From positions 2,384,770-2,448,769 of the forward strand of contig CAJSYZ010000010.1 in the NCBI GenBank assembly GCA_910574455.1: 64,000 bases of DNA, in the 5' to 3' direction. The position numbers were made by a program, and so were the translations under genes. The DNA is from Trichaptum fuscoviolaceum. Taxonomy: Eukaryota; Basidiomycota; Agaricomycetes; Hymenochaetales; Trichaptaceae. Shown one piece after another: positions 32,913-44,477 of this stretch. The notes beneath the pieces were generated by a model. That model ran no database searches, was not told where the DNA came from, and saw only the letters and a list, made by a program, of their open reading frames with translations. How positions within the stretch are numbered: the stretch's first letter is position 1; each line of letters begins with the position of its first letter.

Positions 32913-35682
32913 GGCCCAAGCGCAGACAGTCGTTGAACAAAGATAGCACCTCCTTAGCGAAGGATCCAATCACCCATTTGAGGGGACGGTATCCGACGCC
33001 CGAGGGGCCAGGAGCAGACAAGTTGGAGGTGCCCGCCAGGGTGTCCATAAGCTCTTTCATGAGTATGGGAGGCGCCGCTGCAGAAGGTGGGGGCAGCGGG
33101 CGTAAGCCCGCTGCTGGAAGTGGTGGGGGAGGGGGAAAGTAGGTAGAATGGAACAACTCAGCTTTCTCCTGCTCAGTAGTGGTGAAGGTGCCGTCTGGTT
33201 TCCTCAGCGAAGGCACAGGAGTAGGGCGGATGCCAAGGCCACGCTTGGCCCAGCTCCAGATGTTGGTGGAATTGGCGTCTTTGACCTGTTCTGCATAGAA
33301 CACGCGACGCGCTGCTCTGGTGGTGGCTTTGAAGGCGCGTTTAGCAGCGGCGCGCAAACGGGCGGTAGGGGCGTCCTTAATTGCCGCGAGTGAGGATGAG
33401 CACTCAGGGGACCACCATGGGACCTCTGTCTTGGAGCGCTTTCTGGGTTTAGTCATTGACTCCATCGCCGACACCATTGCGGATTGAATGGCTTTGGCTT
33501 TGGCATCTAGTTCAGCCTTGTCTGACGCAGGAAGCACGAACGCCTCATGCAGCAAGAGAAAGGCAGTAGCACACCACGCCTCTCTGTCATCATTAGACAG
33601 TCTGGGGGGCCGTGGAAGGTGGACGAACGGTCCAACTGGCACCTCCCATGTGAGTAGGGTGTGGTCTGAGAGAGCAGAGTGTGAGCTGGTGAATGTGTCC
33701 ATCACCTGCTCTGGTGGGATATTGGGCGCAGTCCAGACCATATCGATCGGACAGCGCGGCCCATCTTTACCCGGACGAGTGTCCACATCTGGGTGATGGG
33801 CAGGCTCATGTCCATGCTCTCGGAAGAAGTCATCCAAGGGTTGCCCCCTGTTTGACTCGGCATTGGAACATGGCAACTCTGACCAGGAACGATGCCGGCG
33901 ATTGAAGTCGCCAGCGATCGTTAGGGAAGCAGCTATTGCCGGGGTGAGACTGAAGAGAAACGACTCACCTGGGTAAGTGGGGGTTGGGGCTACCCTCCCT
34001 GGCGCCTGCTGGCCATAGTAATTGCAGAGGCGGACAGTGTGGGTAGAGCGAACCTCAATAGTCAGGACATCAGTGCCATGTGACGCTGCACCGACGATAG
34101 ACCATGAGTGTGTTGGAAGGGACCGTGAAATGTAAGTAACCACTCGCGGACGGGTGGCCAGTGGGAGGCAGGGGACGTAACCTGGAATAGAGGGGACATT
34201 GAAGACGTCATCTCCATCTGGGTTAGTCAGTGAGGGTTGGGTACCAATTTTGTACCAGGGCGGTTCCTGGATAAGCAATAGGTGTGGGGGGCGGGGATTG
34301 TTAGCAAGAAGAGGAAAGAGAGAATGAATTGCTGCTAATGAGTGGGCAGCGTTCCACTGAAGGACACGGATTGTGTCAGTCATTCTCCTTGCTCCATAGT
34401 GTCATCGGGCGAATCAGAGTCTGAATCAGACTCATCATCGCTTGGTGAGGGGCCATACTTACGCCTCTGAGGGCACTTCACAGATGTGGATCTATGAGGG
34501 CGCTGACAGTTAGCGCAGAGACGGGGATGGGAGCACGGGGTGCCAGCTGGGACAGCTTCCTGAGCGCAGGTAGGGCACTTCGAGCGGTGGTATTTAGTGG
34601 CATGCGGACCGGCGCAATACGCACATGTGATAGGGGCCTTGCAGCCCCTGCTGGAATGACCAAGTGCCTGGCATCTGTCGCATTGAGAGAAGCCTGGGCG
34701 CATTGGGGGGATGGATAGGCGGAGCCGGAGTCCAAAGAGCCACACGGTCGGCTTTTTGAGGAGCTTCTCGCGTATTTCTCCTTTCTCTCTGTCTGCAAAG
34801 GTGAAAATAACCGGGCAAATCTCGAGTTTCTCTTTCTCGAGTGCATCCGATTGTGCTGTGTAGTGGGGGGGGACAATGTACTGGAGGTCGCTAAGAATGG
34901 GATTGCTGTTACACTCGGCCAGCAGATCCTCCTGAGTGTACGTCGTCCGCTGACCCTTGGGAAGAGTAGTGTCCCTAGTAGGGACCATGGAAATCCTAAA
35001 GGTGGACCGCGGACGGACCCGGGTTGCAGTGAGTACCGGTGGCACTTGCATGGTACCCGTGTAGCAAATGGGAGCCAAGTGAGCACACAGGGCACCCGCA
35101 TGGCTATCAAGAGCGCTTTCGACCGCCATGCCCTCAGTAGAGCCTGGACGGTTAGTGAACGTGCATACGATACGGCCTTTAGTGTTGAAAACCGCAGACC
35201 GCACCAGAAGACGCTTTGTGGTGGGCAGTTCAGCAAAGAAATTATGTACCGCTGTTGTAAGGGCAGCACCAGACTTACGCTTAGCTGCTGGGATGTAGGG
35301 GTTAGCTGTAAACACCAAGGTCGGCTCCTTGGCATACATCTTGGGTGGTGGGGGTGGGGCACGTCCAGAGGAGGGCGCCTTCTTGGGAGTGGTCCTGCCC
35401 GTGGCCTTGGGGCTTGGGGTGGTAGTGGCAGGGGGTGCTGGGGCAGCGACAGCTGCCACCTGAGCATAGGTGAGTGGGACTGGGGCCGGAGCTACCTGGG
35501 GGGGTGGCGGCGGGTTGATGCGAGGGGGGCGAGGTGGAGGCCAGTCGAGTAGAGTCTGCACCTGTCTGGAGAGGGTGCCAACATCGCTGTTCAACTTACT
35601 GATGCCTGCATTCTGCTTCTGCACAACGCGGACTTCCTTGATCAGCTGTCCAAGAGCCTTGTTCATAGTGGCCATGCTCTTG
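32913..35682 (-). mobile_element. LINE copy D, 5'-truncated left-facing piece (partial ORF1 and ORF2)
   Basis: Oldest LINE in the nest by position. Antisense ORF1 begins mid-gene at 35682 (just before MATMNKALGQ, 35675) and is open to 34380 with all knuckles; ORF2 starts at ATG 34383, again overlapping as ATGA, and is open through the endonuclease to CLRLG at 32913, where unit 2's poly(A) begins. The 5' truncation abuts the gag of copia-2, as expected for a 5'-truncated LINE insertion. The rest of D is probably 2225-3012 on the far side of the nest. Confidence 0.85.
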
Positions 35683-35847
35683 TGTTGTTGTCTGTTCTCC
35701 GGACGAGCTCAAAGCGTCTTCTGGGTCTACTGGGGGGGGCAATGAGTCTTCTGGCAATGCTGCTGTTGTTGTTGCTGTGTCTGCTTGGTTTACTGGGTCT
35801 ACTGGGTTGTCTGCTTCTAGGTTTCTATTCCGGAGAGTAGGGGCCAT
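35683..35847 (-). pseudogene. copia-2 gag, N-terminal fragment
   Basis: Open from ATG 35847 (MAPTLRNRNLEADN) for 55 codons, then fused in frame to LINE D sequence. The peptide is rich in Pro, Asp and Ser and not similar to copia-1 Gag. It is assigned to an LTR element only because an initiator-tRNA-type primer site and an LTR-like segment lie directly upstream. The rest of this element is not in the window. Confidence 0.55.
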
Positions 35848-35897
35848 ACGCTCTTGGGAGTTCTTTCGACTAGCAGCACTAAATCAGGGAGCACCAA

Positions 35898-36151
35898 GGC
35901 TCATAACCTAATAAGATAATTGCTCAGTTTGGGGGAAAAGAACTCAATTAAACTATCTAATGTACCTAATAAGATAATCGTTAATGATACATGTTAGCTA
36001 TCATACAAAGGACATAATAGTTAGTCGCTCACCTCAGTTCAGGGGAAAAGAACTGAGGGAGCAACAACCTGAGAAACAGAGAATAAATGACCAGCGTGGA
36101 TGCGCTGGGTTTGAAACTGAGAAACAAATACAAAAATCCTACTGGTTGACA
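35898..36151 (-). repeat. copia-2 primer site (35898-35908) and putative 5' LTR (35909-36151)
   Basis: GGCTCATAACC abuts the segment exactly as in copia-1. The LTR contains a hairpin of 9 bp, CCTCAGTTC-AGGGGAAAA-GAACTGAGG (36032-36058), extended by GCTC/GAGC with one bulged A, and a degraded second version near 35922 (GCTCAGTTTGGGGGAAAAGA). The outer end is set at ..TTGACA (36151) only by the TG/CA rule; there is no second LTR to confirm it, and the inner end has TA in place of TG. Confidence 0.55.
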
Positions 36152-37271
36152 GTGCGGAAGAGCTCACTTAGCTCCTGTCGGACTATTCTACTGGCTATAT
36201 GCACGGCTTGTCCATGCCGCGCACGTAGCCGTGCTTACTAAGTGTGAGCTGATAAATGAAAATAAATGAAATAAATTGAATATATCTTAACACAACCTTC
36301 ATCGTGAGATGAGTATGGGGAGAAGTAGTGTGTGCATTCAAAGCCATACAATTATTTCTTTTGAAGGGTATCCGGCTTGAGACGGGATCATTTGAACACT
36401 TGTTGCGCCCCAGTTTGACAGGCCGCCGACAGTGCATTGTATACTTGAGGCATAAGCCAATTATGAGCGTTGCCCTGCATGTTGCCTCGCATTGCGGGCC
36501 ATTGCTGAGAGCCTATGTGAAATTGATCCTAATGACCATCCAAGAGGGTCAAACATGTCCATACCTCTGAGTTTATGATATAAAGTTTACGCGAACAAGC
36601 ATGAAGATGAAAAGCGAAGTGGTCAGCTTTCGTCAGAATCCAGGAAATGGTCAAAGAGAAAAGACTGGTGAAGGTCAACAAGTGGCAGTGCCATGCTATG
36701 CTATGAGAAGCACTCTTGGACAAAGGGACGTTTTTGATGCATATCATGTCACGTTTGCGTTTGCCCTGGTCAGCCCGATAGGCAGTGGCAGCCCGATGCA
36801 AGCCTGAGCGGAAGCGGTGCGTATTCCAGCTTGCCCAAGACCTATGCAATGCAATCAAATAAGATATATATTATGTCGGTTGTGCGGAGTGCCAAGTTAT
36901 TTATCCCAGAGCGAAAGGCGGAGGAGAGAAGCAGAGCAGTTACTTGGGGTTTTATGTAGACGGCGCAAAACCTTTCTTCCTTAATCCAACAACAATTTCA
37001 ACGAGGCTTATGAATCCAATACCTGCGCGGTCGTACAGAACGGAAGGATATAATGAAGGGAGTTTGCAAATTCACTGTTCAACCGGAAAATACGGTCTAA
37101 GACGGCGTCTCCGGAAGGCACATTGACACTAAAAATTGGACCAGGAAGGCAGACAAGCCTATGCATCGCGCATCGGCCATTCGTGGGCTTTTCAATCCTT
37201 GGGGAAACGCAATAAATATATTGACATTAAATTAAAGGAGGCATAAAGGCAGTTGTATCGACAGACCATCG
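36152..37271. other. Intergenic, no gene seen; one compound hairpin
   Basis: No conserved frame or splice pattern found on either strand. At 36161-36250 an outer imperfect stem (AGCTCACTTAG with CTAAGTGTGAGCT) encloses an inner perfect 8-bp stem GCACGGCT / AGCCGTGC (36201-36208, 36227-36234). It could be a relic of the copia-2 border or a structured transcript. Confidence 0.4.
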
Positions 37272-38724
37272 CTAGCTTGTGGCAACACCAAGTACAAGCA
37301 TTATCAGCAAGCCAGAGGCAATCCACAGTCTTGACTTTCGCCAGTGGACTACCTCATCCGTCATCTCCAACGTTCGCCATGAATCAACTTCCATCGTCCC
37401 GATCTGCGCAGACTCATCAACGCCCTGCGCAGAGGTGGTTTGTTGTTCGTGGGCTGTGATGCTAATGTTGTCGTCGGGAAGGAGGACAGGCTCTACCTGC
37501 GCAACGACACCGAAGAAGTCTGTGACGAGTGTCTCTTTGAGCGACCGGGGAAAGAGATCCGAGCGTACACCTGCATGCGACTTGATGGCCTCATAGCTAT
37601 ATGTGCTGAACTGGATTGAATGGCGTAAGATTCAGACAGCTCAACGGGGTTGAAGGCCCATTGACATACCAGGTCCTGCATCGATACCTGACTTGTCTTG
37701 TTGATCCCTTCCATGAACTGAAGGACATGGTGTGTGAAGCTATCGATCACAGCTACTCCAATCTCGTTGTCGTTCTCGTGCTTTATAAGCAAGGTCGTTA
37801 GCAACAGCCAGTCTCAAGATTAGCAAAGGCCTTCTCTCACCGAGTACGAGTTCTCGCCCAGTTCTGAAGAGCCTGTGGCAAGGATATTCGGAGAATAGAG
37901 CTTCGAGTACATGGTATTGGCCTGGCAGGTATCGACCATAAAGAGCATTTCGTTGTAACTATGCAATTGGTCAATATACGGTCCTCCAGGTAAGACAGCC
38001 CGGAGCTCACCGTCTCTTCTGCCACATCTGCTCAAACGCATCCGCAATGTCAAATGCACTGATCTCCTCGTTATCCTGAAACTTCAGGAATTCGTTTCCG
38101 CCGTGCCCTGTCAGATAAACAAAGACGTTTGACCGGGAGTCGGACAAGAGGCGCTTCGAGCGGGGAACAGATGGGTCCATGCGACCTGATAAAAATCAAT
38201 TGGATACCTACCTTGAATCATAGCGAACATACCTGTCATAAGGCGGATGAAGTTCTCCACCGTCACCTCATACCCGCGATAGTCCACTTCAATGTTGTCC
38301 CCATACAAGTCGAGACGACGCGCCGAGTTGGCGTAGACGGCACCGGGAAAGTGGTTGCGCGCATTGCATGCTGTGTCGTCCGCGAGCATCAAGATGATAT
38401 TCGAGTCTGGTATTCCGAGTCGCTTGACCGTGCGGTACCTGATGTACAGGTCGATACTCTGAACCATGACGAGCAAGACTCCAAGTACTCACATCCCTAG
38501 AGCGTTGGACATATGCTAAAGAGATGTATAGCCTATTAATGAGTGATGTATAGAAACCCCGTCAATTGACATACCCGGTAGTTAAACCAATATCTTGAAG
38601 CCGATACCAGCACCGCCCAATTGTTGGTATGCGTTGAAGTTGTCTGCGAGGCTACCTCTCTATCCCATGCCGTAGCATGTACAGTAGATAAAAGAAAGAG
38701 CCAATATAAGGTAGCAAGTAGCAT
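37272..38724 (-). CDS. GPI8: GPI-anchor transamidase catalytic subunit GPI8/PIG-K
   Basis: Seven predicted exons: 38724-38575, 38515-38493, 38438-38233, 38185-38011, 37958-37841, 37780-37670, 37610-37272; sum 1,122 nt, 373 aa. It cuts the C-terminal signal of precursor proteins in the ER and attaches the GPI anchor (C13 cysteine peptidase). Seen: signal peptide ([17 protein letters not shown]), [50 protein letters not shown], catalytic His154 in [10 protein letters not shown] and Cys196 in [25 protein letters not shown], and a C-terminal membrane helix ([12 protein letters not shown]). The usual CTS/CAS before RYWFNYR reads SAS here. Length is slightly below the human (395) and yeast (411) proteins. 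All introns are 46-60 bp. The second exon has only 23 nt. All family blocks are intact, so it is probably functional and essential. Confidence 0.93.
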
Positions 38725-38862
38725 AAGTAGGAAGAGAGTGTGTCTTCAATCACCGCTCGTAGGTGGGATGCCAGTGTGATCGTTGGTCACGTGATGACAC
38801 GTGTGTAACCGTATTCAGACGTCCCAGTCGGTGCAGGCACCCCATGTTCTTTCTTCCCTGCC

Positions 38863-40560
38863 ATGACCGTCGGCGGCTCGCGCGGCGCATCCAACGAAAC
38901 CAAGTACTCTGCTCATGACGGGCAACGGAACACTACTGCAGCTCCGACAGACGCCCCAGAGTCGATATAATCCTCTGATCCATTACCACAAGGAATACCT
39001 CCAGCAGATGTCAGGCCATTCACACCTCCGAATGCTCCCTCACCAACCCTCCAGCAACTTCAATTGAGGTCGTAGAATTCTCTGGTCCAGGCGCACCGCA
39101 AGGATTGCCTCCAAACCACCCACCGAAGGAATACATTTGCCCTCAGGCAGAAGATACACCAGCTAGACGAGAAGTGTCCGTGGAGAAGTGACATCTTGAG
39201 AAAACGGGCGAGCAACTATCCTGGAAAGCCTGGGCAGCCTCTGACAAGAAATAGAATGAAGACAAATATGCTAGGCCGCTTGAAAAAATCTTTCAATCTG
39301 TGAAGGTGAAGGAGCCCGTTGAGAAACGCTCTGGCCGCTCAACGCCATTTCATATCAGAATATCGATAAGATCATGTACGGGATGCACTATATCATGCCG
39401 AGTGACGCATGCCGACGCTTCGTCATGGGCCCTACTGTCGAGAAGGAATCGATGGCGCTTTGGCACGCCTCTCGGCCTGCTTTGTGCAAGTGTTTCTTCA
39501 ACTTCAAAAAGGTGCGTAATACTTGCATCCTGATTCTGAGGTCATCCAAGAAGCTAGTGCGCTTGTCCATGGCATTCGCTTTTGCAAATTCGAATGGTAA
39601 GGAAACTGGCTGGGACCCAACAGTGATAGCAATCACTGTTGACAATAGGAGACAATATATTTTTGACGGCGAGGGGACGAGATACGTGACGGACTTCCTT
39701 TTTGGCAGAGGAACGCGAGTGTTCTTGATCACCAAAGACTCAAGGGGCGGAAATTGAACAGGTCTTGAAAAACTACTGGATAGACGAGGGCTGCTTGTTC
39801 GAGTCGTCCATTATCAAAGAAATGTTGGATGATGTCCTCAAATATTGGGGCGCCGAAGCTGTGGACAAAGTGGAAAGCCAAATCGTCACTATCCTGGAGG
39901 AGATAGATGTAATGGTCGGTGATCAAATCGACCATACCGTGGACGTGATCATGGGCAAGGCATTGCCCAGTATCATTGGTAAAGAAGATCTGATGAATGA
40001 GAAGGGCATAGGGAGAAACGGTCATAGGAGCGTAGGATTTTCAAGTGTCGATGGCTATCATGGTGGGATTGTATACATGATTTTGCACAGGGCTCAGAAT
40101 AGGCCATCGTCCTTCCGGTAAATGCGCCACCGACGTATTGTGTACGTGGAATATGGCACACCGATTGGGGAGGTGAAGCAGCTATCGAAAGCAATTGTCG
40201 TTTTACGTGGAGTAACTAAAGGTACAGTTCTTATGCACAACTTCGTCAATCTGATTTTTACTTGGTTATAGCACTCAAGCATATCCATAAGGCGAAATGG
40301 GTTCATCGAGACATATGTGTGGGGAATGTTTACGAGTACCAGGGGCAGGGTCTGCTCGCAGATTTCGAATATGCGAAGAGGATGGGGGCTGCTCATGAAG
40401 TCAAAACTGTGGGTGTCTATTTTCGCTCGTCATGCGCTTTACTTTACTCAGCGCTTCTGAATCAAGGGTACCCTCTACTTTATGGCATCCGAGGCTATCG
40501 AACGCGAATATAACTACCAATCCTTAAGGTTAGCTAAGAACAGTGTACTGGTTGAACAAG
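38863..40560 (+). pseudogene. FunK1 fungal-specific protein kinase, degenerate
   Basis: Recognisable FunK1 blocks in order: RRFVMGPTVEKESMALWHASR (about 39413, N-terminal half), GWDPTV, RGTRVFLI (39713), NYWIDEG (39773), YVEYGTP, then a 56-bp intron, KWVHRDICVGNV (40297, catalytic HRD) and LLADFEYAK (DFE in place of DFG), then a 62-bp intron and GTLYFMASEA. FunK1 kinases occur in expanded families in mushrooms with unknown targets. Breaks: a TAG in the N-terminal region (about 39254), a frameshift near 39743 (KDSRGGN-stop where KGAEIEQVL is expected), and no readable C-terminal lobe after 40540. A possible start ATG at 38863 is followed by a stop after 35 codons. It diverges from GPI8 by 138 bp. 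Confidence 0.75.
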
Positions 40561-41542
40561 GGCCATTTCTCAGACCTTGCGGGTGGAGTACAAGGACAGG
40601 ACGGGTCTGGGTCTGGTCTTCATTCGTTGAACACGCCTGACATGCCTCATCGGGACACATACATATCGACTGGGCCAACCTAACACAGTTCAAAGAGTTT
40701 GTGGAAAGTGGGATTTCAAGAATGGTGATGAGGGCTGAGAGTCTATCTCGGACATCATCCTGGAGGAAGAGGGAAGAGGAGATTACGATGAAGTGGGCAT
40801 CCCAGGACTTTAGGTGCGTATCATTGAATTCTTTCATATCAAGAAAGCGTCAAATCTCTCAGTATATTTTCCTCTTTCACTCAGGCAGGCTAGCGCAATG
40901 TAATGGGATGAAAAATGGACCGGTTGACCCAGGGCACTCGCCAACTCATGTTTCAACTGCAAATTCTGCAATCTTTGTTGCACACATCTGTACGCGATGC
41001 TGGTCGGGTTCTGACGATGGCAACGGCTGCTCGATCTAAAGATATGAGAGTAGTAGGATTTGATGGACGTAAAGAAGGAGACCTGCGAAGAAGGTAAGTA
41101 TAGTCGTTGCTACCACATCTTATGTGCGTTTCCTCTCTAGCGATTAACGACTGCACCTGTCTGAACGCTCGTCCTAACAACCCGCAGTGCTTCATTCAAG
41201 GCTTTTAGTCGAGTGTAGCTACTTCGGTCTCTTGTGATTGAATGGGGAGTCTGATCGACCCATGATAACTACAGCAGGGACAATCGAGGAGAGCCGTCTG
41301 TTGTCTTGGAGCTGGCCAGGAGAACTACTTTACCCCCACGTTCTCTCGTACGGCACCTTGCATTGTTACCAAAGGCGCACATAGATCCAAACATGAAGAT
41401 GGCGCGTTATTTTGTGAACTATTTCGTACATGGCACATATCATACTTCTTGCTATGCAATGTGCACCCTTTCAGTCAGTATGTCACGGTGATGCTGAGTT
41501 CGATTTAACAGGAGTAAGGATGACAGAGAAAAGATAACGTGT
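40561..41542. other. Intergenic or decayed kinase tail; no gene seen
   Basis: Short open stretches (for example WANLTQFKEFVESG near 40670) may be the remains of the FunK1 C-terminal lobe, but none shows a kinase motif. No RNA gene or repeat recognised. Confidence 0.35.
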
Positions 41543-42539
41543 TTAGTGCCAATCTACTGAGCCGGAAAAAACATTGATGATGGGGCACACCGTAATCCAT
41601 GGCTGTCTGTCTATATCATATTCATGCAGCTGGATGTTCCGCCGACGACAGACATCTTGAAGTCGTTCGCCAAGTTTCTCGTGCCGGGTGAGGCTGAGCA
41701 CAATGTGTCTGAGTGACGTGAACTTCCCCGGATCTTCGAGGTAAGTGGGAAGGGGCTGAATTTCTTCCTCTGTAAAGTGGGACAGGCAGGCAACTCGCTC
41801 CAGCCGCGGGAGGTCCGAGATGAGGCCCAAATCCATCTTCATCCGGCCGATCTGCAGCTGCTGAAGCTCCCCCAAAGTAGCGATAGCCTCTTCCCAAGGT
41901 CGATACGAGTTGAGGTAGTCCCTCTCGTACGCGTCGATCTTGAGGTGCTTCAAGGTGGGAGACCACGCGCGTAGGCATTCGCACAGTGCGTCTAGTCTGC
42001 CGTCACTGGCGTTCCCGTTATTCAGGTCGAATAGCGAAATGGCGAACTTCGTCACGCTGCCGATGCACATTGAACGTAAGGCTGCATATTCGCCGGCATG
42101 CAGAGCAGCACGGTAAATGACAATTTCCCGGAGGTCTGGGCAGCAGCCGGACAGCTGAAACGAACTCAAGGCTCGCTGGTTCCTCCCCTTTGCGGAAACG
42201 CGCCTTACTTGGATACATCGAAGCCTCGGCCACTTTTGCATCACGTCGCATAGCTGCGGAAAGGCAATGCCTTTTGCCCGTGCATGACCTGGTATGTCCC
42301 GCTGAGATACGCAGAAAGAGACAAGTGATTTCGTCTTCAACACCTTGACCAAAGCGTCGAGCTTTTGGTTTGCGAAACCACAGATCTCCACGTGCTTTAA
42401 GTTCGAACAGAGCTGCAGAATGTTGATGTTCGTCTGGGTCTGTTCGATATAAGAGTTACGGTTGACGTCAATGCCCAGATGCAGCCGTTCGACCCGTGTG
42501 GCCACATCACGAAAATCTCTAATTTCAGATAAGGCCCTT

Positions 42540-43910
42540 GTATGTACATTGTAGAGCCATAATGCATGGTAATGAGAAACCTTAATATGTACACATATAT
42601 AAGACGTAGGTGGTACTTTATCCCGGTATTGTAGTGACCACAATGGGTGGTAATGGACCGCCATATTGCAAGCCCTTGCAATGTACCACCATATTGCTAT
42701 AACAGGTAATAACATGATAAGGGCTCTGACATGTTCCTATTGCGGTACAACAATCTATCCATATTAGGGTCACTAGTAATCATAGCACACTTGGTTCATT
42801 ATTAAATATATATATTATTAAAACGTAAATACATATGCAGATATATCTACTACATACAAAGAAGGGAACTGACAAACCATATGTGCGAAAGCTAGGTTCA
42901 CCATGCAAAGACCAGACTTAGCACACAAGGAAAATGGCAAGAGCATTAGGCACAGCTCAAGGAAGCAACTCAGGTTAGCACTCTAGATGGCTGCAGTTTG
43001 TCTTGATAAGTCCAAGCTGTGATGGCACACAAAAGAGAAACCAGATATTCAGACAGCCAAGTTGTAAAAGCATAGACTACGAACTCAAAGAATCCAGAAA
43101 GCAGACACCTCAGCGAGAGCAAGAGAGTATTAGCCATATAGCCTTCAGACCTAGTGTTCATTGTCTCATCAAGTAACGGTCGTCGTTTGCCCTCTGAACA
43201 TGCGCGCAGGGCGGTGAACTGAAGACGGCAACGCTTGTTGCCTAGGCAACGCGAGCAATGTGCCGCTGCCATAGATGCGTCGCCTCTCGTGTTCAAAACA
43301 CGAGAGAAACCTAGATCAAAGAAACAAGACAACTAGATGAACGCGCCTATGCGCAGACTCCAGTCAACCGTCCGTAGTATGTCTTCTGCGTGCGCCACGC
43401 AATCATCGCTCGCGAGAAGTCCGAAGACAAGAAACAAACAGGACTCTTGCACGTCCGTAAAGGTCGCACCCTGTCCGTAAGAATCGCGCGCCGCCGTAGT
43501 TGAAGCCCAAAGACAAGAAACAGAAAGAAACCGGAAGAGACAAGTCCTACAGAATGCACACACAGCGCAGACGTCAGACTCGTCCTTGTTCTCGCTCTCG
43601 CATGTCGTGGTTGGGGAAAGGTAAGTCAATTTTCTCACAGTGTACAAGACGCGGCTAACACAAGTGAATACCGCGTGTGAACCGGCTACTCCGGCCAGAC
43701 AAACTATCCCGATCCGTTGTCTTTGTTCCGTTCCTCAACTTGAAATGTCTCTCCACCATTTTAGTATGAGTGACCGGTATGTACCCGGTAATATGACATC
43801 ATATTGTGACCCATTGCAGTCGCATTATCAGACCCAGCACAATATGGTGCAAAGATTATCATTCTATTATCAAGCTAGAAAATATTGCATTATGGTAATT
43901 GTAAGCCCCC
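42540..43910. mobile_element. AT-rich insertion of unknown class in the F-box pseudogene
   Basis: Homology to the F-box paralogue stops at about 42540. The inserted block carries inverted ends with CCATAATGCA (42550 side) and TGCATTATGG (about 43885), and repeated CCATATTG motifs near both ends (about 42660, 42687, and reversed near 43840). A perfect 10-bp hairpin CTCTCGTGTT-CAA-AACACGAGAG lies at 43284-43306 and a TTGCCTAGGCAA palindrome near 43240. No transposase frame is visible. Short subterminal motifs suggest a non-autonomous DNA transposon; the exact borders are uncertain. Confidence 0.4.
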
Positions 43911-44004
43911 CCAAAATATGACAGATTTTAGGAATATTGTATATCTAATATAAACCAATGATAAGCTAAGAGCATACTGTATTCCCATTATAGATACCAA
44001 CATA

Positions 44005-44477
44005 TGGAGCCTTTCACTTAGAGACCGCTACTTTTGTGCAACCACTTTTGGTCACTCAGAAAAAATCATAATTTATTTTCCTTTAGTAGAAATGCGCCTT
44101 TTTGCAAAAGGAGCAATCCCTCTAAAGGATTTTCTCATATCTAAAAAACTGACCGAGTTAAGAAATTGTGGTCCTCCCGATTTGGCGGCAGGGTCAAATG
44201 TATTATAAATATACCATATATGGGTAGATACTTATGTGTATGTTGCCTTTTCTGTCATCCTATTACTTAATATATGTTCCATTTTAGGATGCATTATTAG
44301 AAAATATTGAACTCCCTTCCTTCGAAAGCTCAGAAATGTTCTTTTTTGCTTGTTTCTGCGGACTACAGACTCGCTTGGACTTCAAGGAATTTTTGTAGAA
44401 TTATTTGTGAAAAAAAAATTCCGGCCGACCAATTTGGCGGCTGCACAGAGGTAGCGGCCTCTAAGTGAAAGGCTCCA
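44005..44477. mobile_element. MITE with 35-bp terminal inverted repeats and TA target duplication
   Basis: 473 bp. Left end TGGAGCCTTTCACTTAGAG.. (44005-44039) and right end (44443-44477, reversed) match at 32 of 35 bases. TA flanks both sides (44003-44004, 44478-44479), which suggests Tc1/mariner-type mobilisation. The inside is AT-rich and noncoding. It splits the F-box pseudogene. Confidence 0.85.

Noticed and set aside
2202..35682. Assembly error as the whole explanation for the LINE nest
   Set aside because: The 13-bp and 5-bp target duplications, an empty copia site in unit 2, and copy-specific variants are hard to produce by misassembly, although the tandem units still deserve long-read confirmation.
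41543..42715. 390-aa protein as an intact gene
   Set aside because: The first 60 or so residues come from inserted AT-rich DNA; the true F-box half is 2 kb upstream with stops.
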